In this document: piece after piece, positions 12,533 through 25,230 of the stretch | Layout of the letters: the number at the start of each line of letters is the position of its first letter | How positions within the stretch are numbered: the first letter of the stretch is position 1 | Source of the DNA: Ziziphus jujuba | Lineage: Eukaryota; Streptophyta; Magnoliopsida; Rosales; Rhamnaceae | Reading direction: 5' to 3' | Length of the DNA: 64,000 bases | NCBI RefSeq assembly: GCF_031755915.1 | Contig: NC_083379.1 | Span: 15,671,501-15,735,500 of the forward strand | Made by a program: the position numbers and the translations under genes | The notes under the pieces: generated by a model | Databases searched by the model: none | What the model was told of the DNA's origin: nothing | Seen by the model: the letters and a program-made list of their open reading frames with translations, nothing else

Positions 12533-13410
12533 GTGGGCCACAGAAGCCGTGGTTCATAACGTTTGTCTTTTATTTTGAACATTGAATCTTAAATTTTTAT
12601 TTTTTTAATGGTCAATATTGTTTTGGATTCTTTCTAGGTAGTTTCTTGAAACACATAAATTGCTTAGCTATGTTCTTCTGGTTGAGGTTTCAAAATTGAC
12701 GCCTGGTTCAGGATTATATAATAATAATAATAAATAGGATAAAATTTAATTAAATATTTTTTTACCATAATTATAGTTAAATTTCATATTCTTAAAAATT
12801 ATTTTTTTCATATTTATCAAAATATATTTATTTATCAATTTTTTAAATTAATTTTTACACTTAAATGCAAAAAAAAAAATTATCTTTTAATGAAATATAT
12901 AAAATTAATTTGAAGATAAAATTATCTTTTAACAAATATATAAAATTAATTTTTAAGGTTCATTTAGAAAGTGTCTAAATTTTGAAAAAATTAATTGTAG
13001 AAAATTGATTTCTAGAAAATTAATTTTTTAAAAATTATATTTTAAAGTGTTTAGTTAGCATTAAGATATTTAAAATTTTCAAGTAATTAATTAATATATA
13101 TCTTAAATTTTGAGAATAAAATTATCTTTTAGTAAAGCATATAAAATTAATTTACGAAGAATTTAAAAAATGATAGTTTTTTGAAAGATTCATGTTCCAT
13201 ATATTTTTTCACCTTTTGATATTTAGTTTTATCAATGAGTTACAATTTCCTCACTATAAAAATCATTTAAACACATGAAATTTTTATTTCTCATAAAATT
13301 TTAAATTTCCATTAATTTTGATATCATCCAAACGGGGCTTTAAGAAATTTCAAAATAATATTTTTTTAAGTACTCATTTTCTTTTATATTTTTTTAAATT
13401 TTAAAATTTA

Positions 13411-13827
13411 AGGGAATGTATTCAATTTAGAATTTAATAGATTTAAAATGAGTTATATATTTTAAAGGATTTAATGGATTGTTGTGAAATTCCATAAATT
13501 TCATAAAAAATTTATAAGAATCAAACGAAATCTTTGTGATTAAAACTAAATTTTATATTGACAAATTTATTCATAATTTTACTATTAAAATCCTTTAAAA
13601 TCCATCATTTTTTAAAAAATTTTAAAATTAATGACTTTTTTAATACCACTAGATTTTAAAAGAATTTTATAAAATCATAATTAAATACATCTCGATTTTA
13701 ATAGATTTTTATAAAATACATTAAATCTGAATTAAATATTATTGGATTTATATTGATTCTTTTAAAATCTAAATCGAATACTTTTAAATTTTTAAAATCC
13801 TTTAAACTTTAAATTAAATACACCCCA
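13411..13827. mobile_element. MITE with long imperfect terminal inverted repeats
   Basis: The left end begins GGGAATGTATTCAATTTAG. The reverse complement of the right end begins GGGGTGTATTTAATTTAAAG. The two arms stay similar for about 40 bp. The body is about 417 bp of A/T-rich sequence without coding potential, as expected of a non-autonomous DNA transposon. Ends of this GGGTGTATTCAATT type are common in plant genomes. The superfamily is not certain, because no clean target duplication was identified. Confidence 0.6.
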
Positions 13828-14816
13828 TTTACTTTCTCAACTCAAAATTTTTATACTATAAAAATCATCCAAACACATGAAAATTTTATTTTTCCACTTA
13901 AACTTTCATTAATTTTAACATTTTTTAAATAGGCCTAATAAATAATAAAAATAAATTATTAGCTTTTACCAAAATAAATAAATAGATAAAATTATGGGCA
14001 CTAAAAAGAAAATAAACCAAATCCTTCAAAATCATCATAACTACGGCATAGTGGAAAATATTCCTTTACGTTTTTGTTCTCTAAACCTTCAGATTTCCTT
14101 CAACATGATAATGTACACTCTAGTCATAAATCCTTATCTTTTGTTTTTTTTGCTGAATCATAAATCCTTATCTTATTCTTCTAAGGTTGAGTCCTATTAT
14201 AGTCTAAATCGGAAGGTTGATCATATTTTAGAAATTATAAACTAAATTTTTACACATTACTCAATCGATTGGGATGAATTTACCATTTGGAATTGTAAAG
14301 TCATGCTAATTTTATCTATAGAACTTTTGTTCAGAAAAGAAAAAATATATATATATATATATTTCCTTTTGTTTTCTTCTATTCCAATAAAAATATTTCC
14401 TTTTGTTTTCTTCTATTCCAATATGTTCCTCTATTTTATTATTTAATTTATTTTTATGTTGCTCGAATATAAGGAAAGAACCAAGAAGGTATACTTGGTC
14501 CTCCATGGCAGGCATATTTGTGGTCCACCATGGCATTTTTCCAAACCACCCACCATCTTTTCACCGATGACCCCAATTTCGAAAGCAGCTTACCATGGAC
14601 GTGACTTGAAAGATCAAATCCCGCTGGATCTCTCTGTTTTCCTCTCATTTCTCCCCTCTCAAATTTTTAATTAGTGATTTGAATTACCTTTTGGACATTT
14701 GTTAATTAATTTTTTAGATTATAATTTGATTTTGACACATTATTTGTAATTTGCATTATAGCCACCATAAAAGTCAAAGAAGCAAGTCGTGTAAAGTATA
14801 GTCATACAAGAACAGA

Positions 14817-14847
<31 letters not shown>

Positions 14848-16159
14848 ACCAAACAAGAACTGAATTATATGGGACAAGACAAATATTATTTAGAAGGGTA
14901 AAAAAAAAAAAAAAAAAAAGTATGGTCACGACTGACGAATATGCATATGTTTTTTCTTTTTTGTTTGGTATGACGAATATGCATGTGTTGAGAAAACTTT
15001 AATCGGAAACATTTGACAAAATAAATGACAACATGTGTGCAGTCGTGCATGTATACTTTTATAAGCATAATAAAGCGGCCTCCATGAAAGTCATAATCAG
15101 TAAAGTTATCTCGCTATTACGTGTAGCACTTAGCAATTGCTAATTGGCATACCAAATATATTTGCTTAATTTAATGCCACTACAAATATTACTATATTTT
15201 ATAAATACACTGACATTATGCTAAACGATAATAATAAATAATAATTATAATGGGATTAAAGTAACATAAAATTTAATCAAATGAAGAAGGGTCATGTGCA
15301 ATCTGCGAGAAGCTAGCATAATTACAGATCCATCTACAAGTTTATAATAGACCTAATTATGATTAATCAGGTCATTTAAAATTATTCTAAGAAAATTAAT
15401 AATATATTGATATATATATATATATTGAGATGAACAACTTTCAACAGATACGAAGATTGATTAAACTATTAAACAACTTTTTGCTTTTCTGAAAAAAATA
15501 AATAATTAAAGAACTTGAATTTCATTACAAGTCAAAATTCAGGCAGTGTCAACCACAAGTATGTGATAAGGAAAATTTCTCATATTTGTTCCAAAACCAA
15601 TAATAAACAATGGAAAAGGAACAAAAGAGGTAAACAATAAAGAAACAAGGACAAGAAGAAATAAATAAAATAACAAAAAAAGGCAAAATAATGAAAGGGT
15701 TATACCGATCCAAGCCAAACATCAAGTGGGAGGAAGAAGGATCTAAGCAAGTGATGTAAAATTATACTTAAATTATATGTAAAGTAGGATGTTCTAGCAT
15801 TTAGAATCCTCACATTTGGGTGGGGTCCAAGCGGAAAAGATTCTATAATAATTATTTATTTTATTTTTAATTTTATTTTAGAAGTGGGCCATACATATGT
15901 AGTGTTAGTTGGTGTGTGTGTGAGAGAGAGAGAGAGAGGATCAGTGGGCATCATTATGAACAATTAACACATGCAAGTGGTGGTCGTACGAAACCACATG
16001 TTTTTAAAAATGTAATTAGTTTTTTTGTTTTGCCTGAGCCATTCAAACCTAAAAGCCAAACTTTTATCATAATTATTTGCCCAAGCAGACAGCTAGCACA
16101 TTAAAAAAAGTAGTTTTGATTTTTCATCTATTACCAGGAATCTTGTCTTATCATACTCA

Positions 16160-16180
16160 CCCCCCCCCCCCCCCCCCCCC
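16160..16180 (+). repeat. Poly-C run, 21 bases
   Basis: There are 21 uninterrupted C on the plus strand, preceded by TCATACTCA and followed by AGTTGC. It stands out in a region where nearly all other homopolymers are A or T. Confidence 0.95.
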
Positions 16181-17009
16181 AGTTGCACATAACCAAATGC
16201 AGCAGGAGAAAGAGACATATGTGTTCATTGGTCAATAGTTTTTTTGCATTAATCACCATTAATATTATTTATTTATTTTTTTTTATTTCTTGCATACTTT
16301 TATTCGGATTTTTGTGGAATCAATATTATTATATAAAAGAAAATATTAACGATAAATTAAAAAAAAATGATCGTTAATATATATTGAAATTTACTTTGTA
16401 AATTTTTTATTTTATTTTAGAACTTATAATTTTTATATGAATTATTTTAATAAGATAAAATATATAATTTCAGTAGTTGAAATTCTATATTTGTATTTTA
16501 AGAATATGAATTTGAATTTATTGGATGGGAGGAGGGCCTAAGGGATAGCCCAAAAAAAAAAAAAAGTTCTCAACAAATATAATGTACTATTTTTATTTTT
16601 TATCAATATTATGGATTAATTATATTTTAGTTTTTTTTTAATTTTAAAATATTATAATTTAAATATAGAATTTTAAAATTTACCATAATAAACTCTCTGT
16701 TTTTTATTTAATGCATATTGAGTTTTTTTATGAACTTATAGTTATAGGTTTTAATCTCCAATGAAATTATAAAGTATGAGTTATGACATTTACAAACTGA
16801 ATTAGATGTTTTACATTTTGTTGAAATTATGTGGAGCATCTTGAATACAATTATTTTTTGGTTGATATTGAAGAATTTGATGATATAGAATTAGATTAAT
16901 GTGCTTCAAATAAAAAAATAGATGGCTTAATTTGCTGGATTTTAAAACTAAATATCTAAATTGTAGCATTATAAAACTATAGGGTATCAAAGTATATATA
17001 TATATATAT

Positions 17010-17173
17010 ACGGAAATTCTATGGTGAGGACGGTTCGTATGAGGATCGCGGTATTAATGACGGTTTTTCATAGTATTAACGACGGTTTTTTAAAAAATCA
17101 TCACCAATACTATGAAAAACTGTCACCAATACTGTGGTCCGCATGAATACTGTCCGCACCATATACAGACTGT
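17010..17173. mobile_element. MITE, hairpin type, inside a (TA)n tract
   Basis: The 164-bp element is almost entirely an imperfect hairpin. The left arm ATGGTGAGGACGGTTCGTAT matches the reverse complement of the right arm, ATGGTGCGGACAGTATTCAT. The match continues through GACGGTTTTTCATAGTATT in the left arm and GACAGTTTTTCATAGTATT in the right. (TA)n flanks it on both sides, which suggests insertion into TA. A related copy lies at 23818-24037. Confidence 0.7.
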
Positions 17174-19549
17174 ATATATATATATATATGAGTGTAATAA
17201 ACCATTTATAATTGAATATTTAATAATTATTTGAGAAAAACATAAAATAAAAGATATGTGACACAGCGGAAGCATAGAAAAGATAATAAGGTAATTCTTT
17301 ATAGAGAAAAAAGAATTATTTATTAATTTTTGAATGATAATAATTTTCTTATTAAATAGAGAACATTAAAGGTTGACAAAAAAAAAAAAATAGTGAACAT
17401 TAAAAGCCAATACAAGAAAATTAAATAAAGTAAACTAGAAAAATAATTAATCTAAAGAATTAATTAAGATAAGAGTCAAGTAATAGCACTTAATTTGCTT
17501 TATACCAAGAATAAATAAAGTTATAAATATTTGGGTAAATAACTTTTATTGCCGCCCTACATCAATATGCTAACTCCGAAGTATGTTTATGTTTTGCAAA
17601 TTCTCCACCGATTAATATTATAAAGTGTGAAAGTGTGAATGCAAGTTCGTGATCTCTTGCAAGCTGCAAGTGAGTTTAAAGTGGTCATGACAGGGTGTAC
17701 GATGAAATTGATGCTTAAATTAATCTAATTATTTTATAATATATATTTATATATACATTTTTTCTCGACACATGTTTATTATTATTATATTTTGGTGAAT
17801 TACTCAACACATGAAAAGAAACAAAAATGGACACATAGACGCGCGGATAATCTATATTATATTGGTACCATGTGAAAGCTGCTTAATTTATTGTTTATAT
17901 AAAACTGTGTGGCACCGTTTCAGCCGGAAAAAAATAAATAAAAATAAAAAGGCGGTAGCTCCCGCCTCAATTGTTGCCTTTTTTAACATTGGTTGGACAG
18001 CTCAGAATTTTTTTTTTTTTTTTAAAAAAAAAGGTCTTTGGTTTTTTTTAGTTTATTTTATTTTAAAGGAGAGCGTATGATTTACCACTAAAGTAATTTT
18101 AGTTGATAAGTTTAATTATCTTTTCACATAGTAATTACAAATTTGTTGTTTAACATCTTTTTTATGTTTGTATTTGGATTATTAAATTCAACTTTCTATA
18201 GCATTGTTAGATCCCTAAGCTATTTCCGTCTATCAGGTGTTAGAAAACAGCATGCGAAGAGCAAATAGAAGGTTATTGCTTGTCATTTTGAAAGAATTCT
18301 TCAAAATCACAATTTAATTTCATATGAACAGAGAATTTTGAAAAACATAAGAGGAAAATGTGATACATAAATTTAATATGCATGGTAAACCTATATCCTA
18401 AGGCTAGACAAAAGTGAAGATGCCAATCGACACGAAAACCAATTTGACAACTGGGAACTGGTTAGCTTCTGCTGGTTGATGGCTGTGTCGTTGCAAACTA
18501 TTTCTAACCATCCCATTATTGCTTCTGATGCTAGTCTAATATCAAAGAACAACCATGACAATCCAATCAATCACAGAGTACTTTACAAAAAAAAAAAAAT
18601 ATTGATTTAAATTCGAATTGCTTTCTTTGTTCTCTAGCATCCTTTTCAGGTACCTTTTTTTTTTGTTTTTTTGGTCTTTTCTGTTAGTTAAGCAAAAAGA
18701 TATGTTTATGGTAACTCAGTCCCGTTGCTTTGCTCAGCTTGCTTCGGATACAAACTGAGAAATTTTTCTTAATTCTTTTCAGGCAAAAGGAACCCAAGTC
18801 CCAAGTCCAAAATTCACAGAAGACGATAATCAAGCCAAAGATCAATCCCAAAGCCAAGCATTGCTGATTCGCCTACTACAACCAGCTTCACCAACTCACA
18901 AGCCAAAGCCAACCGATTCCCAATTTGGGATTGGGAATTTCACTGTGGTTTAATGCCAGCTTCATGTTGAATACAGGGTTTTGCCCTAATTTTTCAAAAT
19001 TCTTAACTGATATGAAATCGAAGTCTATCCAAAATTTTAAAAATTACTTATTTTATGGATAATGTCACTATTTTATAAATCATATTACACAATTTATGGT
19101 GCATTATAACCAGTTTTACTATACATCTGGTCTTGTCTATGGTATTTTCCACTCACACATGTTGTGTTGACATTGGCCTGTACTGTGTCCTAGCGAAATA
19201 AAATTTAAATCCCAAAATTTTGCATAAGGCTAATAAAATTTTGCATTAGGTATTTTCCACTCACAGGTCTTGTTTATTAATTTTGTACATAGAGAAATAT
19301 TTTATTGGGCGATGTCAAGCACAACAATCATTGATTTCATGTAATATGGCAAAATAATGAATTGTTGGGCAATATGATGTGTTCGACATCACCTATTAAA
19401 AAACTACTATATATATATTATTGTTTTAATCTTCGTTTCCATTTCCAAATAAAGTCATACCATATATATAATTGTTTTCACCTCCATCCCAATTTCCAAA
19501 TTAGTGGACAAGAGACACATAATAGATTATAAGACAATCAAAAGGATAA

Positions 19550-20730
19550 AATTATTTGGCTGGGAACAAAGACAGGTTTGTTCAGTGTCAAATCGGCTTA
19601 TAGTCTAGAAGAAGGATCTGTGAAAATTGATGAAGGGTTGTGGAAGTTTGTTTGAAAAAGTTAAATTCATGAAAGGTCAAAATTCTTCCTTTGGAAACTA
19701 TCAAACTGTTGCCTTCCGGTTATCGCCAATCTTGAATCCAGAAGAACCATAGTGGAAAGCCAAACGTGTTCTCATGGCTGTGAGAGCAGCGAAGATGAAG
19801 TGCACATTTTCTTTCGAGGTGGCGAAAAGATTGTGGTTTGCAAGCTCGTGGAGCATTAGATGGGAGAACACGAACCTTATTAATATACCTCAATTTCTAA
19901 ATTGCTTAATGAACCCAGAAGGAGTGCTGCCAGTGCATACAGATGACAAAGAGAGCTTCTTTCTGTTCAGTATCATTATCTTAGAACACTTATGGTGGTT
20001 ACGCAATAGAGTGGCGCACAGGGAGGAAACTGGAAGTGCTGAACGTTCCATGCGAACTGTTTGTAATAGGTTTCATGAATTTAAACACTCAATTTCGCAT
20101 GACTCTATGGGTAGATCCACGGGAGAGCCATCAGAGAGAACAAACATGTGTGGAGTAATCTGCCCCCAGGAGCTATTAAAATCAATACTGATGCAGAGGT
20201 GAGCAAAAATGGAAGCTGCTTAGTTATGGTAGCTCGAAACGACAAAAGGGAAATTTTACTCATTCAAACTTTCAAGTCAGAGATCACTATTCCAGAGGTG
20301 GCGGAACTGGAAGCTATATTGAAAGCCTTACAGGTGGCATCAAGCTACGGATGGAGTAATGTTTACATAGAATATGATGCTCCCACTGTGATTGAGTGTT
20401 TAGCCTTCAAAGATACAAAACACCTTCATCGGAAAGCTGAACACATTGCTAACTTTGTTTTTCTTTTGATCCCTTTGTTTGTAAATGTTTCTTTTGTATA
20501 AACCGCTAGAGTAGCTAATAGAGCTGCACATCTAGTAGGTCAATGGGCAAAACCGCATAGGTTCTATGGGGAGGTGAACATCAACTCCCTGCCCTCTTCT
20601 CTTGTTTTGGTTTTGATTCAGGAAAGTGATGTTGGTGTAGTTATCCGAATCGGGGTTTGGTTTTTGCCAGCCCTTCCCTTTCAGGTTTTAATAGAATCTC
20701 TGCTTCAGCACAAAAAAAAAAAAAAAAAAA
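19550..20730 (+). pseudogene. LINE (non-LTR retrotransposon) 3' remnant: zf-RVT and RNase H
   Basis: The plus-strand frames, broken by stops and shifts, read as the C-terminal part of a plant L1-type ORF2. First comes a zinc-binding reverse-transcriptase tail (19550-19860: SVKSAYSLEEG, then KFFLWKLSNCCLP). The segment HLWWLRNRVAH follows. The RNase H-like domain then runs at 20150-20560 (KINTDAEV, EVAELEAILKALQVA, VYIEYDAPTVIECL, ARVANRAAHLVGQW). The in-frame TAA near 20500 falls where the family has Trp (FVWTARVANRAAHL). The element ends in a poly-A tract at 20712-20730. The 5' portion (endonuclease and reverse-transcriptase core) is missing, as is usual for 5'-truncated LINE copies. It is not a functional gene. 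Confidence 0.8.
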
Positions 20731-21958
20731 AGAAAAGAAAAGAAGAAGAAGTTATATATATATAAATATAATCAGTCTTTTATTAATATTTTATCAAGAT
20801 GTTAGGATGATCAAACTATCAAAATTTTTAATATTAATTTTTAAATTATTAATGTTTTGATAGACTAAATAAATTTAATAATATATTAAAACTTTAAGAA
20901 GTCAAAATGAATCCTATTAGGATATCATTTAAACCTTAAGTATATTTTTAAATCTAAAATCTTAAAACAATGTAAGAGTTTATTAATAAATCTGGACATT
21001 TTGATAGAAGAATTTCTATATATATATATATATAAATAATTTTGAATGAGTCAAAGTATTTTAATTTCATAAAATTTGAATTAATGCATATCTTTTAAAG
21101 AATATGCATGTAAATTGATTTATGCATGTCAATTAATTTATTCATGTATCGGATAAAAATACATATTAATTTGCATTTTAATAAAATTAGAATATCATGA
21201 TATGAAAATGATTATATATATAAATGTATGTGTGTGTCTGTTATTGTGTTTTGATGGTAAAAATCAAAGCAGCACTAAAAAATGAATGAAAATGTGATAG
21301 AACTTTTGAAATAAATTATATGCATTTTGAAAGTTTCTATGAAAAATGAACTAAAGATCTATAGATACATATATGGTTACAGGGGACATTATTTAATTTT
21401 ATGAAGAGCTAGAACCGGATTACATTATCATATATATTATAATGAAATAAGGCATTAAAGACTAACTAATATTTACGTGAAACGGCATCGAACAACAACA
21501 GCTCATTCCCATATATCATTTAAAGCATCTTCTTGTATATAATTAATCTTAAAACACTATAAACAAAACAAAAATATTTGTTACAAGTGAAATGGTGTTT
21601 TCTCTGGCAATGCTAAGATATTAACGAAATTTGTCTTAAAATGTTTGTTTTTGATAGGTAAAATTGTACCATATACTAGTAATCAACTAAACTGAAAGCC
21701 AAGGACACAGCTCTTTTAATTTTAGTCCTCCCATAATATATATATATATATATACATATATCTATATATATATATAATTATAATTGGGATTATGATAGAT
21801 ATAAATTAAAAATTTGGTAATTAATTAATTTCTTCTTGAAGTCTAGCTTTTGACTTTGTGATAATCGACTTCTACTGTTCTCAGATTGTAATTATCAATC
21901 GATACAATATTATTCAAAACTTAGCACCTATTGAATCTCTTTTTGGAAGTTTTCTTTA

Positions 21959-22005
<47 letters not shown>

Positions 22006-22311
22006 ATAATAATATATAATAATAATAATAAGGTGGCCGCTGCTATATCCTTTTTCCATCATCGGCCGAAGATGATACATTTTATATATATATCGACCAA
22101 ATTATTTACACATCCAATAAGATAATCATGCATATAAGTCACACACTCTAGAAGTTTGAATTAATCTTGGAAACTTAAAAGATTAGTTTTATGAATTTAT
22201 GTCAGACCTTGAATATATAATTAGTAGTATCGTTTATCAGCTCAAACAATGTGAATATATACGGTGTAAACTTGTTTTACCAGAAGAACATCAATTAATA
22301 GCTAGCTAAAT
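20731..22311. other. Intergenic, upstream of glyoxalase I copy A
   Basis: AT-rich sequence with several (TA)n tracts (around 21017-21033, 21738-21774 and 21971-22000) and an (AC)n run near 21960. The short frames here have no domain. It includes the presumed promoter of glyoxalase copy A; I could not single out a TATA box among the TA repeats. Confidence 0.5.
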
Positions 22312-24390
22312 ATGGCTGATTCTGCAGATTCATCAGAAGCTGTTGCTAACTCAGAGTTGTTGGAATGGCCTAAGAAAGATAAACGCCGATTGCTTCATGC
22401 TGTATATCGTGTTGGTGATCTTGACCGCACCATCAAGTATATAAATATATATATATATATATATGCTCACATTTATGCCACTTTCTTATAATAGGTTTGT
22501 ATGCCTTTTCCTTAATTGCTTTGATCAATTAATTTTTTCTTGTTTTAATTCCAGGTTCTGTACTGAAGCTTTGGGGATGAAGCTGTTGAGGAAAAGGGAT
22601 GTCCCGGAAGATAAATATTCACATGTATTTCTTGGTTTTGGCCCTGAAGAATCTCATTTTGCACTCGAGTTTATACACTGTAAGTTCATTACAATTATAC
22701 TTTGATCCATATATATATATATATATATATGCATATTTCGGTTACCATGTTCATTTTACAAATTTAATTTCTTTGAAAATCCTTAATTGTAATTGGCAAT
22801 GTTGAAAATGATCACTTTCAATTATATATCAAATTATTAATCCACAGATTATGGAGTAACTTCATATGAAGTTGGAACTGATTTTGGCCATTTTGCGATT
22901 GCAACTCCAGATGTAAGATGCTTAATTTCATTCAGGCTTATTATGAAGTGGTTTATATATATGCAGAAGATTTTTGCCCTGTTGATAATACTTGTATATG
23001 TATCATCCAATTATATATATATATATATATATATGTAGATCTCCAAACTGGTAGAAAATATTCGAGCCAACGGTGGAATTATCGAGAAGGAACCAATTTC
23101 AGTTGAATTTGAAGGTATGAAGCTTAAGCTTGGCTTTGTGAAGGATCCTGATGGTTGCACCTATGAGCTTATTCAAAGGGAAGATCCAAATACTCCTGAA
23201 CCACTCTGCCAAGTTATGCTTTGTGTGGAAGATCTTGATCGTTCCATCAACTTCTATGAAAAGGTAATTAATTAATAAATGTTAATTCCATATTATTTTT
23301 CTTGATTTTCCCAAATTTATGAACCACTTATGACCTGTTTTTACTTCTGAAAACTTGTGCAGGCCTTGGGGATGAAACAATTGAGAAGGGTTGCTTGGCC
23401 AGAATACAAGGTTTTTCTCATTTTGTTTTATTTTATTTTTTAAGAATAACAGATTTAATATTCCTTGTTATATGTTGCTTACAAACAATACACAATTTTA
23501 CAGTTCGCAATTGCTTTTATGGCCTATGGAGATAATGAAGATGAGACAACAATTATAGAACTGACTTATCAGTATGGTACCGTCAAACACACCAAGGGAA
23601 ATGCATACTCACAAGTGTGTTTCATAACTAAATACCTTTACCCACCATTATTATTATTATTATTATTATTATTTTCCATTTTATACAGAGTAGCTCTTAT
23701 GCAGGTACACTAAAAGTAAAGTCTACTAACTCTAATAGAATATTCCTGGACTTTTAGTTTAGTCTACATCCTGCACATGAGAAGTTTCATATATACATAT
23801 ATATATATAATAGGTAGATTCTATGATCAATACAGTTCGAATAGAGTTGCATGCTGAGCAAGAGCAAAACTTAAGTAAAACCGACGTTTTAAGAAAAGTT
23901 GACGTTTTTTTTTCATGTAGCATTGGTTTTTTCTCTGAGTAAAAAACCGATGTTTTTTACTTATATAGCGTCGGTTTTTTTTTTTGTCCGCACACGACTC
24001 CATCCGAATAATCCAAACTGTAGAAGAACTCATTAATATCTGTATGAAACTAGCTAGGTTGCTATTAGCACGGAGGATGTGATTAAAAGTGGTGAGGCTG
24101 CAAAGCTGCTTATGGAGGAGCTTGGTGGAAAGATACTTCCTGAAATAACAAACACCAAGATTACCTCTTTTGTCGATCCAGATGGCTGGAAATTTGTAAG
24201 TTCTTTTGGGTTTAGTTAGGTTTTGCTAATTTAATTTAAATTTGTATATGCTTTTGAAAGTAACGTTGGGTTTATTATCATTATCATTATTATTATCACT
24301 ATTTTTTTGTTTTGTATTTGTATTATGTAGGTGTTGGTTGACAATGAATATTTCCTCAAGGAGTTGCAATCAGGAAGAGTAATTGAATAA
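22312..24390 (+). CDS. GLX1: Lactoylglutathione lyase (glyoxalase I), copy A
   Basis: It isomerises the methylglyoxal-glutathione hemithioacetal to S-D-lactoylglutathione. Exons: 22312-22436, 22555-22679, 22848-22912, 23039-23263, 23363-23410, 23504-23614, 24058-24195, 24331-24390. All joins are in frame, giving 298 residues. The protein has two tandem VOC/glyoxalase domains as in plant enzymes. The first starts at [13 protein letters not shown], with its Glu in FALEFIHYYG. The second starts at CQVMLCVEDLDRS, with its Glu in IIELTYQYG. The metal-binding His, Glu, Gln and Glu are therefore kept. Differences from copy C: TYNYG is replaced by IHYYG, exon 4 is 12 nt longer, and exon 7 is 15 nt shorter, removing five residues from the second-domain loop. 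A MITE sits in intron 6. It looks intact, but its substrate preference may have changed. Confidence 0.94.
23818..24037. mobile_element. MITE in intron 6 of glyoxalase copy A
   Basis: The left end (ATTCTATGATCAATACAGTT, then CGAATAGAGTTGCATGC) matches the reverse complement of the right end (TTCGGATGGAGTCGTGTGC). Most differences are transitions. The interior repeats ACCGACGTTTT and related strings in both orientations. The start ATTCTATG and the layout match the MITE at 17010-17173, so both seem to belong to one family. It ends about 20 bp before the exon 7 acceptor but leaves it intact. Confidence 0.6.
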
Positions 24391-24744
24391 TGCAGGGGAT
24401 CCCCTGTGCTCTTGCTTGCATTTGCAGTCGGTTGCGCCTACTGTGACTTTCAGTTTATTCGTTAATAACATGAATTATGTTTTGTTTTTGTTTTTTGTTT
24501 TGGTTTTTTTTTTTTTTTTTTTTTCTAAAATATTATTGTCGATGTAATATCATTTGATGATGATATTGACATATGTGATGACTACTTGAGATATCCTAAG
24601 AGATTCATTAAAAAAAACACAAAAGAAAAAAGAAAAAAGATAGAGTTAATTTTTATAAAAAACAATAATAATGATAAAATAAAAAATGGCCAAAACTTAA
24701 TAATATTATTAAATAAAATAATAATCGAACCTACTACCATCAAA
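24391..24744. other. 3' flank of glyoxalase copy A
   Basis: Presumed 3' UTR and AT-rich spacer with poly-T tracts, leading to the tRNA gene. I see no further feature. Confidence 0.6.
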
Positions 24745-24816
24745 GTCGTTGTAGTATAGTGGTGAGTATTCCCGCCTGTCACGCGGGTGACCCGGGTTCG
24801 ATCCCCGGCAACGGCG
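24745..24816 (+). tRNA. tRNA-Asp (GTC)
   Basis: The 72-nt sequence folds as a standard cloverleaf. The acceptor stem pairs GTCGTTG with CAACGGC, and the discriminator base is G at 24816. The anticodon stem is CCCGC/GCGGG around the loop CTGTCAC, with anticodon GTC at 24778-24780. The T arm is CCGGG-TTCGATC-CCCGG. The internal A and B boxes look good. A short T run at 24823-24827 can serve as Pol III terminator. It matches the widely conserved plant nuclear tRNA-Asp and looks functional. Confidence 0.97.
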
Positions 24817-25074
24817 TAAAACTTTTTGTTTTCCGTATTTTTTAACTACGGACTCTCATTGAACATTCTCAGCCATCCATTGGGATTGGGCTCCAATCCT
24901 TTTGAGTCCTTTTTCAACATTCAAGCCCAGCCAGAATAAATAAATACATCGAAAAGCACCAACTTTTTTGTTTTTCGTATTTTTTTTTTCCCTCTCTTTT
25001 ATTTATGCATCAAAACGTATTTAATCATTTTAATTTTTCTGAAATTTGGGCTTCTAGAACAGAATAAAGTTATA

Positions 25075-25230
25075 TTGGAGATGGCCTTGGTTTTTTTTTT
25101 TTTGTTTTGCTGGTGTGGTTGGGCCCCCAGGCTTGCCTTATCCCCCAAGACTCGATCCAGAGAACACACAGGCTGGGATGCGGAAACTCTGCCACCTGAG
25201 CTCCACGGCGAGGGTTGGAGATGGCCTTGG
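25075..25230 (-). mobile_element. tRNA-derived SINE with 16-bp target-site duplication
   Basis: The body runs from 25214 down to 25091 on the minus strand. Its 5' part reads GGAGCTCAGGTGGCAGAGTT, like the D-arm/A box of a tRNA. Further on, GGATCGAGTCT resembles a Pol III B box. The 3' end is an A tract (T run at 25091-25103 on the plus strand). Identical 16-bp copies of TTGGAGATGGCCTTGG flank it at 25075-25090 and 25215-25230, which marks a retroposition event that is not old. I did not recognise it as the Au SINE; the family name is left open. Confidence 0.85.

Larger units (their letters stand above)
12533..19549. other. AT-rich intergenic zone with MITEs and simple repeats
   Basis: No gene was recognised in 7 kb. 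The stretch holds a MITE at 13411-13827, a second MITE at 17010-17173, a (TA)n tract at 14817-14844, a (GA)n tract at 15922-15939 and a 21-base poly-C run. Segments around 18780-18950 are richer in C and G and look cDNA-like, but I could not match them to a family. Short frames such as 13994-14245 and 17811-18080 have no domain. Confidence 0.5.

Noticed and set aside
19774..20501. Two frames that could be read as independent genes
   Set aside because: Both match successive parts of a LINE ORF2 C-terminus (zf-RVT and RNase H), and a poly-A tract follows them.
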